Under the pieces are notes generated by a model. That model did not search any database. It was not told where the DNA came from and worked only from the letters and a program-made list of their open reading frames with translations. 64,000 nucleotides of DNA from Verrucomicrobiota bacterium. Its GTDB lineage: Bacteria; Verrucomicrobiota; Verrucomicrobiia; CAIQCK01. Position 1 is the first letter of the stretch. Each line of letters begins with the position of its first letter. Both the position numbers and the translations under genes were made by a program. The stretch covers positions 62,001 to 126,000 of the forward strand of contig JACRJX010000039.1 in NCBI GenBank assembly GCA_016235595.1, read 5' to 3'. This document shows, piece after piece, positions 18,870-26,354 of this stretch.

Positions 18870-20006
18870 TCATGCCTTCCCGCAAATCCGGGCCGACCAT
18901 TTGTGCCCAAGGCGAATGAACGGCTGCTCGATGGCGACCGCCAACACCTTGGAGACCACGATGCACAAGAGGCACGTCAACACGTAAGCGAGAACGCCGA
19001 TATACCACCGACCGCTTCCCGGACGAAACACGAGATTGGTGACGTTCGAGCAAAGCAGATGGACCAGATACATGCCATAGGACACCTTGCCAATGAACAC
19101 CAACGGCGAGCAGCCCAGCGCGCGCCCAAACGGGCTGCGTCCCACCAGTAGGCTGACCATGAACACTGCGACCGCGATCGGATACAGCCGCTCAACGAAG
19201 ACTGACGGCAGCCGTTCAAAAGAAAAATGGGCCGCCAGGAGGAACCCGAACGCGCACCAACTGCCCAGCGTGCTGCCCAGGCCTTTCAAGCGTTCGTAAT
19301 GGCGTTTCTCAAACAGCATGATGGCCGCGCAGCAGCCCACCAGAATGGTGTAGTAGTCGAACACGCAGGCGGTCCAACGCCCCAGCGGGCATAGCGGCAG
19401 GAAGGCAAACACAAGGGCGAAGCAGATGCCGAGCGTCAGGCGCGATTGCCTGAAACCGTGCAGGAGAACGAACGCCATGACGGGCCAGACGAGGTAGAAT
19501 TTTTCTTCGATGCCGAGGCTCCAGCTCTGGTAGAAGGGAAACCACACGCCCGCAGGATGAAGGTAGAACGGGATTTCCTGGAGATAGAACAAGAGGTAAG
19601 GCATTGCGTAATCCATCTCTCCGCGTCTGGCAGCAAATGCGCTGAAGCCGTAAATGAGAATGCAATACACCAGTAGAACAACGTAGTAGAGCGGGAGAAT
19701 CCGGCACGAGCGTCTCACGTAGAACGCCGGCAGCGACACCTTGCCGCGTTTCGATTCCTCTTCCAGCAGCAAGGTGGTGATGAGGTATCCGCTCAGCACG
19801 AAAAAGATCCTCACTCCTTCCCCGCCCCGCAGCCACTCCCAGAACGCCGCCCGGTCCCACATGTGCCACGTGATGACCAGCAGGATGCTGATGGCGCGCA
19901 GCCCGTCCAGCTCGGGAACGTATTTCCGGCTGCGATACTCCTCGTAGGTCCGCAGGGGACCGACGTCACATGAGGCCGATGCCTGTTGCTCTCCCAAAAG
20001 TTGCAT
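18870..20006 (-). CDS. acyltransferase 3 (OafA/YrhL) family membrane protein
   Basis: A 378-residue multi-spanning protein. The signature YVPELDGLRAISILLVITWHMW at residues 29-50 contains the conserved RAxxxxxVxxxH histidine thought to be catalytic. VRIFFVLSGYLITTLLLEE is the second conserved stretch. About ten hydrophobic helices follow, ending near residue 370. The family O-acetylates or otherwise acylates sugars of lipopolysaccharide, peptidoglycan or exopolysaccharide from the membrane. The start has no evident Shine-Dalgarno sequence, and a 72-base gap separates it from the upstream MBL-fold gene on the same strand. Family is certain; acceptor unknown. Confidence 0.93.
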   Translation of the reverse strand: MQLLGEQQASASCDVGPLRTYEEYRSRKYVPELDGLRAISILLVITWHMWDRAAFWEWLRGGEGVRIFFVLSGYLITTLLLEEESKRGKVSLPAFYVRRSCRILPLYYVVLLVYCILIYGFSAFAARRGEMDYAMPYLLFYLQEIPFYLHPAGVWFPFYQSWSLGIEEKFYLVWPVMAFVLLHGFRQSRLTLGICFALVFAFLPLCPLGRWTACVFDYYTILVGCCAAIMLFEKRHYERLKGLGSTLGSWCAFGFLLAAHFSFERLPSVFVERLYPIAVAVFMVSLLVGRSPFGRALGCSPLVFIGKVSYGMYLVHLLCSNVTNLVFRPGSGRWYIGVLAYVLTCLLCIVVSKVLAVAIEQPFIRLGHKWSARICGKA

Positions 20007-20078
20007 ATGAGGCGCTCACGGTCGAAACGACTTCTTGATGTCAAACCCAGCCCTTGTCGCAGCCGTCTTCCGCGTCGT

Positions 20079-20864
20079 TCAGAATTCCAACTTCATCCCG
20101 TCGTGCACAATGACCAGTCTGTCGGCAAGATCATACTCCTTGGCCATCGCCGGCAGTTCCTCTTTCTTGGCCCACAATTCACGATGGAGATGGGTCAACG
20201 CCACGCGCCGAATCGGCTTGCCGCGGAGCGTTTCGAGGAGCGATGGCAGTGAAAAATGCGCGCACTCAGTGACAAGCAGGTCGAGCGGGCGGTCGAGCAC
20301 CGCCAGGAGGTCTGCCGCCTCGCCCATGTCACCGCTGTAGGCAATGCGTTTGCCGTTGGCGGCAAGTTCGTAGAGGAACGGTTCACAGGCAACACCGTGC
20401 TTGTTGCCGGCAATGCGGCGGATGGAATCGAGGTGCGTGGTCAGGTGCGGCGTCACCTGCACGGGGCCAACGGTGAACGTCCGGCCGTCGCTCAGCGGCC
20501 GGAAGTCCACGTTGAACTTGATCAACTCCGGAAACAAATAGGTGGCAAGGATGAGCTTGCGGAACGTCTCAATGCCTTCGGCGGGCATGAAGACGGGAAT
20601 GTCGCGCGTGCGTTTGGCTTCCAGCCACATGCCGATGATGACTTGCGGCAGGCCGGCGACATGGTCCGGGTGCAAATGCGACAGCAGGATCGCGTCGATC
20701 TTGCCAAAGTCCACGCACGCGAGCGCGAGATTCTTGGCACACGGCTCACCGCAGTCGAGCACAAGGGACTGGCCCGCCATATGCACCGCCAGTGATGCGT
20801 GCGAGCGTTCCCAACTTGGCACGGCGTCGCTGGTGCCAAGAAAAGTGATGGTGTCAGTTGCCAT
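20079..20864 (-). CDS. MBL-fold metal-dependent hydrolase, RNase Z-like
   Basis: A 261-residue protein with the zinc motif LLSHLHPDHVAGL (HxHxDH) at about residue 60, an early beta strand ITFLGTSDAVP, and SGDMGEAADLL as the bridging aspartate region. VALTHLHREL provides a late histidine. GTSDAVPSWERSHAS resembles the RNase Z/ElaC class rather than beta-lactamases. A GGAAGAAATT ribosome site sits just before the ATG. It begins 18 bases after the stop of the two-domain ThyX gene, so the two are probably in one transcript. Whether it is a tRNA 3' processing enzyme or a general phosphodiesterase cannot be decided by eye: the exosite arm of true RNase Z is not obvious. Confidence 0.9.
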   Translation of the reverse strand: MATDTITFLGTSDAVPSWERSHASLAVHMAGQSLVLDCGEPCAKNLALACVDFGKIDAILLSHLHPDHVAGLPQVIIGMWLEAKRTRDIPVFMPAEGIETFRKLILATYLFPELIKFNVDFRPLSDGRTFTVGPVQVTPHLTTHLDSIRRIAGNKHGVACEPFLYELAANGKRIAYSGDMGEAADLLAVLDRPLDLLVTECAHFSLPSLLETLRGKPIRRVALTHLHRELWAKKEELPAMAKEYDLADRLVIVHDGMKLEF

Positions 20865-20882
20865 AATTTCTTCCGGAACGTG

Positions 20883-22505
20883 TCAGATAGTGCGGCAATG
20901 ATTCTTTGGTTTCAACTTCCAAACCGGCACGCCGCAGAACCGCGGCCCTTCCGGACAGACCGGCCGCTGGCCCGCGAGGTCGCGCAGTCCGCACGGCGGC
21001 AACAAGTAGCGGGCGATGCGCGGATTCACCGCCCGGACCTGTTCTGCTTCGTCCACGCTCGCGCGCCAGATTTCCTCCTGCGCGTTGTAGCAGAGCCGCA
21101 TCCGGCATTTGTGCCAGAGCGCCGCGAGATCCGCCGATTCGGTGTAGCGGATGCTGACGGCATTCGGCAGCAGATACGCGGCGTGTTCGTCTGGTGCGCC
21201 GAGCGACCGCAGCCGCTCGATGCCGTTCCACGCCGCGTCCATCGTCTCGCGGTAAAGCTGGTTCGCCTCCTTCGCGCCATCGAGCGTCAGCAGTGCTGGC
21301 GTGATATAATCCGGTTCGTCGGTCAGGTAAGCGCGCAGCGCCGGCCGCGACGCGGGCGTCATCCGGTGACGCTGGTCCTGGCTGTCGGCGCTGTGACTGA
21401 GCTTGCGGCGGAACGTGTAATGCGGATGCGCCATCGCCCGCATCATCTTCACGTGCGTGGCCAGGTTCATCTCGTCGCCGAGATAGCGGTTCTGCGCCGG
21501 GTTCATCGTCGCGTCAATTGCCTCGTCGTCGCCCAGTTCGGCGCGCGTCAATCCAAAGACCTCGCGCACCGCGTCGGCCAGCAATCGCTCGTTGTCGCGC
21601 TTGAAATCCACCAGTTTCGAGACACGCCCGCCCAGATCGCGGTCGAACTCCTCGCGGAACTGCCGCGACCGCGCCGGCGTCGCACGGCAGCCGGCGTCCT
21701 TGAGCGCGGCGAGGAACTGGTGCTCCATCGTCGCCTCGGGCGGGACAGGTTCGTTGAGAACCGCTTTATATTCCGGCGCGACGCGCAACAGTTCCTCCAC
21801 CATTCTGCCGACGACGATCCGCTGCTCCAAAGGCGTGTCCGGCTGATTGATCAGTCGATGGTAGCGCAACAACGTGATGCCGCTGACAGTGTGATAAAGA
21901 AACGTGAACGTCCCGACCGGCAGGACGTAGCGTGCCACCTCCATGCACCGCTTCTGGATTTCCTTTTCGTAGAGCGCCGCCCTGCCCTCGCGCCCGCGGA
22001 ACCGCGCGAAATACTCGCGACTGACCGCCGGAAACAGCAACCGGCAGAGCTTGTCGTAAGCATCGAACTGGCGCCGTATCGTCTCGCGATACACCGCCAG
22101 CGCCTCGCCAGCCAGCGGAGGCACAGCGCAAATGCTCGGCTTGACCGCGACGTAACGCTGGCTGACCTGCTCGCTGTTGTAGAACGGATGGCTGTGCAGG
22201 AAGTTCCAGACGAACTGCCGGCTGACATTGCTCAGCGCGAATTGAAAGTGCGCGTGTTGGAAGACTGTGTGGTGCCCTGCTTGGAACAGCGACACGCCAA
22301 GTGCGTCGCGCTGCGCCAGCCGCTTCGCGCGCCTGGCGTCGTCAGCCACGTCGAGCGCCGCGACCTGCTCAGCGGTGATGATGCCCTTGGCGCTGTAGCA
22401 GGTGCGCGCCGTGGCAATGGCGTTGTCAAACGGCCGGGAGAAACTGTTCACCAGCTTCACCTCCGGCTCGGCGCTCAAAAAATGTTCCATTGTCTCGTGT
22501 GCCAT
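20883..22505 (-). CDS. thyX: two-domain ThyX-family thymidylate synthase
   Basis: A 540-residue protein, about twice the usual ThyX subunit. The first half (residues about 15-225) has GHHTVFQHAHFQFALSNVSRQF and SEQVSQRY, both typical of ThyX, and ends in ARYVLPVGTFTFLYH. Its central RHR triad, however, is replaced by LHS (residues 103-105). The second half (about 340-535) keeps RHRMTPASRP (RHR at 379-381), YNAQEEIW and ARYLLPPCGL, but lacks the HxxxxxH region. The two halves together would therefore complement each other. ThyX makes dTMP from dUMP with FAD and methylenetetrahydrofolate and is normally a homotetramer with sites between subunits. The start ATG is 8 bases from an extended -10 element. 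Activity is expected but not proven. Confidence 0.88.
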   Translation of the reverse strand: MAHETMEHFLSAEPEVKLVNSFSRPFDNAIATARTCYSAKGIITAEQVAALDVADDARRAKRLAQRDALGVSLFQAGHHTVFQHAHFQFALSNVSRQFVWNFLHSHPFYNSEQVSQRYVAVKPSICAVPPLAGEALAVYRETIRRQFDAYDKLCRLLFPAVSREYFARFRGREGRAALYEKEIQKRCMEVARYVLPVGTFTFLYHTVSGITLLRYHRLINQPDTPLEQRIVVGRMVEELLRVAPEYKAVLNEPVPPEATMEHQFLAALKDAGCRATPARSRQFREEFDRDLGGRVSKLVDFKRDNERLLADAVREVFGLTRAELGDDEAIDATMNPAQNRYLGDEMNLATHVKMMRAMAHPHYTFRRKLSHSADSQDQRHRMTPASRPALRAYLTDEPDYITPALLTLDGAKEANQLYRETMDAAWNGIERLRSLGAPDEHAAYLLPNAVSIRYTESADLAALWHKCRMRLCYNAQEEIWRASVDEAEQVRAVNPRIARYLLPPCGLRDLAGQRPVCPEGPRFCGVPVWKLKPKNHCRTI

Positions 22506-22513
22506 GCGGATCG

Positions 22514-22522
22514 AATCTAGCA
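22514..22522 (-). promoter_or_regulatory. extended -10 element for thyX
   Basis: Read on the minus strand, TGC TAGATT ends 8 bases before the thyX ATG and no Shine-Dalgarno sequence lies between. The TG one base upstream of the hexamer fits an extended -10. If the transcript starts 6-8 bases after the hexamer, translation would begin at or near the first base. This is a sequence match only. Confidence 0.5.
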
Positions 22523-22541
22523 GCCGACCGCGTGATTACCA

Positions 22542-22622
22542 GCAAACTTCTGGCGAGCCGCGCACCCGTTTGATAGTGTGGCCGGCCCAATGCAACCGGC
22601 AGAACGAAGAATCTGGCGATGG
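22542..22622 (+). repeat. duplicated 5' module, copy A (before and into the PAP2 gene)
   Basis: An 81-base segment closely similar to 24316-24395. The shared core runs TCTGGCGAGCC, then TGATAGTGT, then the start ATGCAACC, and continues through the first eleven codons (both proteins read M-Q-P-x-E-x-x-x-W-R-W, ending on the shared bases TGGCGATGG). Identity is highest over the -10-like TGATAGTGT and the start codon region. Beyond the eleventh codon the two genes are unrelated. Both copies lie between a minus-strand housekeeping gene and a plus-strand gene. Confidence 0.85.
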
Positions 22623-23219
22623 ATCGTGCTCGCGACAGCGTATTTCGCGGCGCTGACTGCATGGGTCCAGTCGCACGCACTGCTTGGCTTCGACTACCAC
22701 ACCACCGTCTGGCTGAACGCGCATGGCAACCGTCTTATGGACTGGGTCATGAGCGTAATCACTGACACCTCGACGCCGGAATTGAGCATGGTGCTGTGCG
22801 CAGCGCTCGTCGTTTTCCTCTGGCGGCAGTTTGGTTGGCGGCCGGCAGTGTGCTTGTTCGCCGCGTTCGTCGGCGGCACGTTGTTGGAGGTCGTCCTCAA
22901 GAACTACATCACACAGCCCGGCACTCACGGAATGATCAATCGCTACGTGTTCGGACCGGGCTGGATTCACATCAGTTTGCCCTATGCTTATCCCAGCGGC
23001 CATGCGTTCCGCGCTTTCCTGCTCATCGGTGCGATTGCGTTGTGGGTCATGCCGCGCGCGTCCGCTTTCTGGTGGACGCTGGCTGTTTTGGCGGGGGCCA
23101 GCCGCCTTTACCTCGGCCATCATTGGACAACCGACGTGCTGGGCGGAGCCGCTCTGGCGGCAGCCTTGCTGATGGTCATCGGCACCCAGATCAAACCGCG
23201 TGCGATGGCGGCCGGCTAG
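22590..23219 (+). CDS. PAP2 superfamily membrane phosphatase
   Basis: The ATG at 22590 is preferred over the GTG at 22578 because it matches the start of the duplicated module. The 209-residue protein has about five hydrophobic segments. The active-site motifs YPSGHAFRAF and SRLYLGHHWTTDVLGG match motifs 2 and 3 of the PAP2 (phosphatidic acid phosphatase/UndP phosphatase) family, giving the catalytic histidine pair. Motif 1 (usually KxxxxxxRP) is only weakly represented by LKNYITQPG, with Gln in place of Arg. Known relatives dephosphorylate undecaprenyl-PP or phosphatidic acid in the membrane. The gene is convergent with queG and their 3' ends overlap by 29 bases. Family is clear; substrate uncertain. 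Confidence 0.9.
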   Translation: MQPAERRIWRWIVLATAYFAALTAWVQSHALLGFDYHTTVWLNAHGNRLMDWVMSVITDTSTPELSMVLCAALVVFLWRQFGWRPAVCLFAAFVGGTLLEVVLKNYITQPGTHGMINRYVFGPGWIHISLPYAYPSGHAFRAFLLIGAIALWVMPRASAFWWTLAVLAGASRLYLGHHWTTDVLGGAALAAALLMVIGTQIKPRAMAAG

Positions 23220-24237
23220 TCGCCCCCATCTGCCCCAGCGCCCAGGCAGCGTGTTCACGCACCAGCGGCTCCGTGTCCTCCAACGCCCGCGTCAGCGCCG
23301 GCACGCTGCGAGGATCGCGCGCGTTGCCGAGCGCAACGCAAACGTTCCGCAGCAAGCCGCGGCGTTTGGCGCGCACAATCGGACTGCGGGCGAAACGCCG
23401 TTGAAACTCCTCTTCATCCAACTCCAGCAAATCAAGCAGTTCCGGCGTCGTGAGGTCTGCGCGCGGCGAAAAGCCCGGCTCGCGCGCCAACTGCGCGAAA
23501 CGGTTCCACGGGCAAACCTCCAGGCAATCGTCACATCCGAAGACGCGGTTGCCGATGAGCGGGCGCAGTTCCAACGGAATCGAACCTTTCAATTCGATGG
23601 TGAGATAGGAAATACAACGGCGCGCATCCAGTTCGCGCGGCGCGACGAGAGCGCGGGTCGGACAGGCAGCGATGCAACGGACGCAGCGGCCGCAACGATT
23701 CTGCGTCTCCAGCGCGTCCGGCTGCAACGCCACGTCCAGCAGGATCTCACCGAGGAAGAGCCACTGGCCGAACCGGCGGTTGAGCAGCATCGTGTTCTTG
23801 CCGATCCAGCCGAGGCCCGCGCGCTGCGCCATCTCACGCTCCAACACCGGCGCCGTGTCCACGCATGCCTTCGCCCGTGCGCCCGGCGCGAGCGTGCAAA
23901 TCGCCACGATCAACGCCGCCAGCTTTCCGCTCATGATCTCGTGATAATCGTCGCCGAGCGCGTAGCGTGCGATCCGGCCCTGCCGCGCTCCCGGCACCGG
24001 GTCGGCAGTGTAGTAATTGCACGCGACGACAACCACAGACTTCGCGCCGGGCAGCAAGTGCTGCGGATCGGCACGACGTTCCATGTTGCGTGCGAGGTAG
24101 CCCATCTCGCCGTGTTGCCCTTGGGCAATCCAGCGTTCGAACGACACAAAACTGACAGCCGACCCAGCCGGGGCAATGCCGGCGAGGTCGAAACCGAGCG
24201 CGAGCGCCTTGCTTTTGATTTGCTCTTCGAGAGTCAC
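23191..24237 (-). CDS. queG: epoxyqueuosine reductase QueG
   Basis: A 348-residue protein starting at a GTG. It has the cobalamin/substrate domain (LGFDLAGIAPAG, NYY, VDTAPVLERE with the probable catalytic Asp127, GLGWIGKNTMLL) followed by two 4Fe-4S motifs, CGRCVRCIAACP (residues 182-193) and CDDCLEVCPWN (235-245). The C-terminus (about 290-348) contains HEAT-like repeats (ALEDTEPLVREHAAWALGQ) as in full-length QueG enzymes. The reaction is the final step of queuosine synthesis in tRNA, epoxyqueuosine to queuosine, using B12 and the iron-sulfur clusters. It lies between the PAP2 gene and the second copy of the duplicated module. No other queuosine gene is in the window. Confidence 0.96.
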   Translation of the reverse strand: MTLEEQIKSKALALGFDLAGIAPAGSAVSFVSFERWIAQGQHGEMGYLARNMERRADPQHLLPGAKSVVVVACNYYTADPVPGARQGRIARYALGDDYHEIMSGKLAALIVAICTLAPGARAKACVDTAPVLEREMAQRAGLGWIGKNTMLLNRRFGQWLFLGEILLDVALQPDALETQNRCGRCVRCIAACPTRALVAPRELDARRCISYLTIELKGSIPLELRPLIGNRVFGCDDCLEVCPWNRFAQLAREPGFSPRADLTTPELLDLLELDEEEFQRRFARSPIVRAKRRGLLRNVCVALGNARDPRSVPALTRALEDTEPLVREHAAWALGQMGATSRPPSHAV

Positions 24238-24257
24238 AACCGTTGCTTCACTGTTAA

Positions 24258-24286
24258 CGAATACCGCGCCGTCGGTGCTGTATCAA
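24258..24286 (-). promoter_or_regulatory. candidate sigma70-type promoter for queG
   Basis: On the minus strand, TTGATA (24281-24286) and TATTCG (24258-24263) are separated by 17 bases. The GTG start of queG lies 20 bases further on, without a clear Shine-Dalgarno sequence. The -35 is a good match, the -10 moderate. Confidence 0.4.
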
Positions 24287-24315
24287 GCGAACGCCGCTTC
24301 CTCACCCTCGCCAGT

Positions 24316-24395
24316 CCAAACATCTGGCGAGCCAGCGGCTCGTCTGATAGTGTCGCCGGTTGATGCAACCCGTGGAATGGAAAACTTGGCGATGG
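24316..24395 (+). repeat. duplicated 5' module, copy B (before and into the TIM-barrel gene)
   Basis: Second copy of the module at 22542-22622. It differs by scattered substitutions and one single-base gap just before the ATG. The segment holds the -10-like TGATAGTGT (24345-24353), the start at 24363 and the first eleven codons of the downstream gene. There is no Shine-Dalgarno sequence in either copy. Confidence 0.85.
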
Positions 24396-26168
24396 TTGGC
24401 GCCAGCGGCGGCTGCCGGCGCGATGGCGCTGGCAGTGACGCAAGCAGTGGCGCTGGAGCGGCCACCGTGGATGGATGACGATGGGATCGTGCTGGCGGAA
24501 AGCTGGCGGTCGCCGGCGCATCGCGCGCGCGCGTTGGGGAAGATGGACTTGATCCTGCCAGCCACCGAGGAGGAGGGCTTCCGACGCGAGCACAGCGTGG
24601 CGATGCTGGAAGAGTTGAAGAAACTCGGCGTCACGACGGTGTTGACACATTACTACGAGGGGTTCGGTTCCAAAGCGGAAGACGCGGGGATGAAGGACGC
24701 GCGTTATCTGGCCCGAGAGGCGCGAAAGGCCGGACTGCGCGTGGGCGCTTACATCGGCGGCACGTTGGGCTGGGAATCGCTGTCCAAGGAGGTGCGTGAG
24801 GCCGGTGCGTGGCAGGCGGCGACACCAGACGGCCAACCGATGCTGGACGACCCCAAGGAACCGTTCCGACGGGTCGCGGCGTTTCTGCGTCCGGCTTACA
24901 GTGATCATCTGGAGCGCGTGCTCCGCCGCATGGTGACGGAGATGCAGCCGGACTTTGTTTACTTCGACCACGTCGGCCTCGGCAATGACAGTTGGGACAA
25001 GTTCACGGCCGGGCTGTTCCATGATTTCCTGACGGAGCGCGGTTTCAAAGAGGCCATCCGCGTCAAGTTGCCGCCGACGGCGAAGGCAAGCGAACCGTTG
25101 GGCCGGGCGTGGGTGGATTTCCGCATCAAAAGCACGGTGGAACATTTCCGCCGGCTGTCGCGGTTTGTGAGAAGTCTGGATGCGCAATGCGCCGTCGTGT
25201 GCAATCCGGGCGGCGTGAACAATGACAGCATGGATGTCTACGGCGTGGACCACTCTCAATTGCTCGCGTTCAGCCACGCATTCCGGGGTGAAACGACGAA
25301 GCCGGGTTGGAGCGACAACCGCGCCGTGACGCGCATCCGTTCATTGAAGACCGGCCAGGCGTTCGGCAACGCGACGCTGCTGGATTGCGAGTCGCCGCTG
25401 GAACTGGCGGAGAGCCTGGCGTTCAATCTGCACAGCCTCGGCAACATCGCATGGTTTGAGAATGGTCATTTGCTCCCGCCGCGCGCGCGCATCGGCCGCA
25501 TTAGCTCGTTCATGGAACCGTATCTGGAGTTTTTCCGGACACACACGGAATTCTATCGCATCGCATCGAGGGCAACGGACGTGGCGGTGCTGCGGCCGCA
25601 TGAGACTTTCGCGCACGGCTCCGAGCAGAAACGGCGCGCCATCAGTGATGCCGAGCAGGCGCTGATCGAATCACAAACGCCGTTTGCAATTCTGTTCGAT
25701 CAGAACTGGGACAGCCTGGATGCGCACCACGCGGTCATCACGCCTGACGAAAGCGACCTGAGCGCGGCGCAACGCAGGCAACTCGATATCTTCAAGGCGC
25801 GTGGCGGCGAGGTGATTCCGGCGGCAACGCTTCAGGGCGACCCGCAGCGTGCGAGAGACCGGCTTCGCGAGCGGTTGCGCGTGCAGGTGACGGCGCCAGC
25901 GGCAGTGGCGGCAGAGGTGACCGAACGGCGCATGGTGCCACAGGTGCTCGTGCATCTGGTTAACTACCGCATTGACCAACCGGTGAAGAACATCCCGGTG
26001 ACCGTCGAAGCAAGCCGGCTGTCGCGTCCGTTGCAGGCTGAGTATTGGAATCCGTTGAATCCCAACCCGACGCCACTGAAACTGACGCGCAACGGCAATC
26101 AGTTGCAGGTGACGGTGCCGCATCTGGACATTTACGGTCTGGTTGTGTTCACCGGCGCCATGCTGTAA
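24363..26168 (+). CDS. secreted TIM-barrel glycoside-hydrolase-like protein
   Basis: A 601-residue protein with an Ala-rich hydrophobic export segment (about residues 14-31). After it comes a barrel-like pattern: VTTVLTHYYEGFG, GLRVGAYIGGTLGWE, DFVYFDHVGLGND, CAVVCNPGGVNND, GNATLLDCESPLELAES. These strand-end acids are typical of GH-like families of the alpha-amylase/GHL6 kind, where the family is annotated as hypothetical glycosyl hydrolase. The FKARGGEVIPAATL stretch near residue 480 is a glutamine-amidotransferase-like (beta-galactosidase trimerisation-type) segment, and a beta-rich tail follows. The protein start is part of the duplicated module shared with the PAP2 gene. I do not recognise the exact family, and no substrate can be named. 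Likely role: polysaccharide breakdown outside the cytoplasm. Confidence 0.75.
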   Translation: MQPVEWKTWRWLAPAAAAGAMALAVTQAVALERPPWMDDDGIVLAESWRSPAHRARALGKMDLILPATEEEGFRREHSVAMLEELKKLGVTTVLTHYYEGFGSKAEDAGMKDARYLAREARKAGLRVGAYIGGTLGWESLSKEVREAGAWQAATPDGQPMLDDPKEPFRRVAAFLRPAYSDHLERVLRRMVTEMQPDFVYFDHVGLGNDSWDKFTAGLFHDFLTERGFKEAIRVKLPPTAKASEPLGRAWVDFRIKSTVEHFRRLSRFVRSLDAQCAVVCNPGGVNNDSMDVYGVDHSQLLAFSHAFRGETTKPGWSDNRAVTRIRSLKTGQAFGNATLLDCESPLELAESLAFNLHSLGNIAWFENGHLLPPRARIGRISSFMEPYLEFFRTHTEFYRIASRATDVAVLRPHETFAHGSEQKRRAISDAEQALIESQTPFAILFDQNWDSLDAHHAVITPDESDLSAAQRRQLDIFKARGGEVIPAATLQGDPQRARDRLRERLRVQVTAPAAVAAEVTERRMVPQVLVHLVNYRIDQPVKNIPVTVEASRLSRPLQAEYWNPLNPNPTPLKLTRNGNQLQVTVPHLDIYGLVVFTGAML

Positions 26169-26246
26169 GCGAAGTGATGGCACAACGGTCTCGCTTCGCC
26201 AACCCACTGAAGACGCCGCTGACACGGCCCAAACCAAATGACCATT

Positions 26247-26275
26247 TGACTTCGGTGCAACCGTGTCGTTACATC
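26247..26275 (+). promoter_or_regulatory. candidate promoter for mrp
   Basis: TTGACT (26247-26252) and TTACAT (26270-26275) are 17 bases apart. The start of mrp is 79 bases further, giving a leader of about 70 bases in which I see no hairpin with a T-run. The stop of the preceding gene is 79 bases upstream, so this is the main space for an mrp promoter. Confidence 0.4.
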
Positions 26276-26354
26276 CCACAGCGAAAAACGCGCGGCGAAA
26301 ACGCCGCAACGTCTTTCGAGAACATGGCGTTTCATCCAGTCATCCCGGTTTTTT

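Noticed and set aside
20079-20864. Beta-lactamase reading of the MBL-fold gene
   Set aside because: The HLHPDH motif is generic, and the first strand and overall length are of the RNase Z/phosphodiesterase class; there is no signal peptide.
20799-22520. Plus-strand open frame of about 570 residues opposite thyX
   Set aside because: ThyX motifs on the minus strand are unmistakable, and the antisense frame has no export, fold or motif signature.
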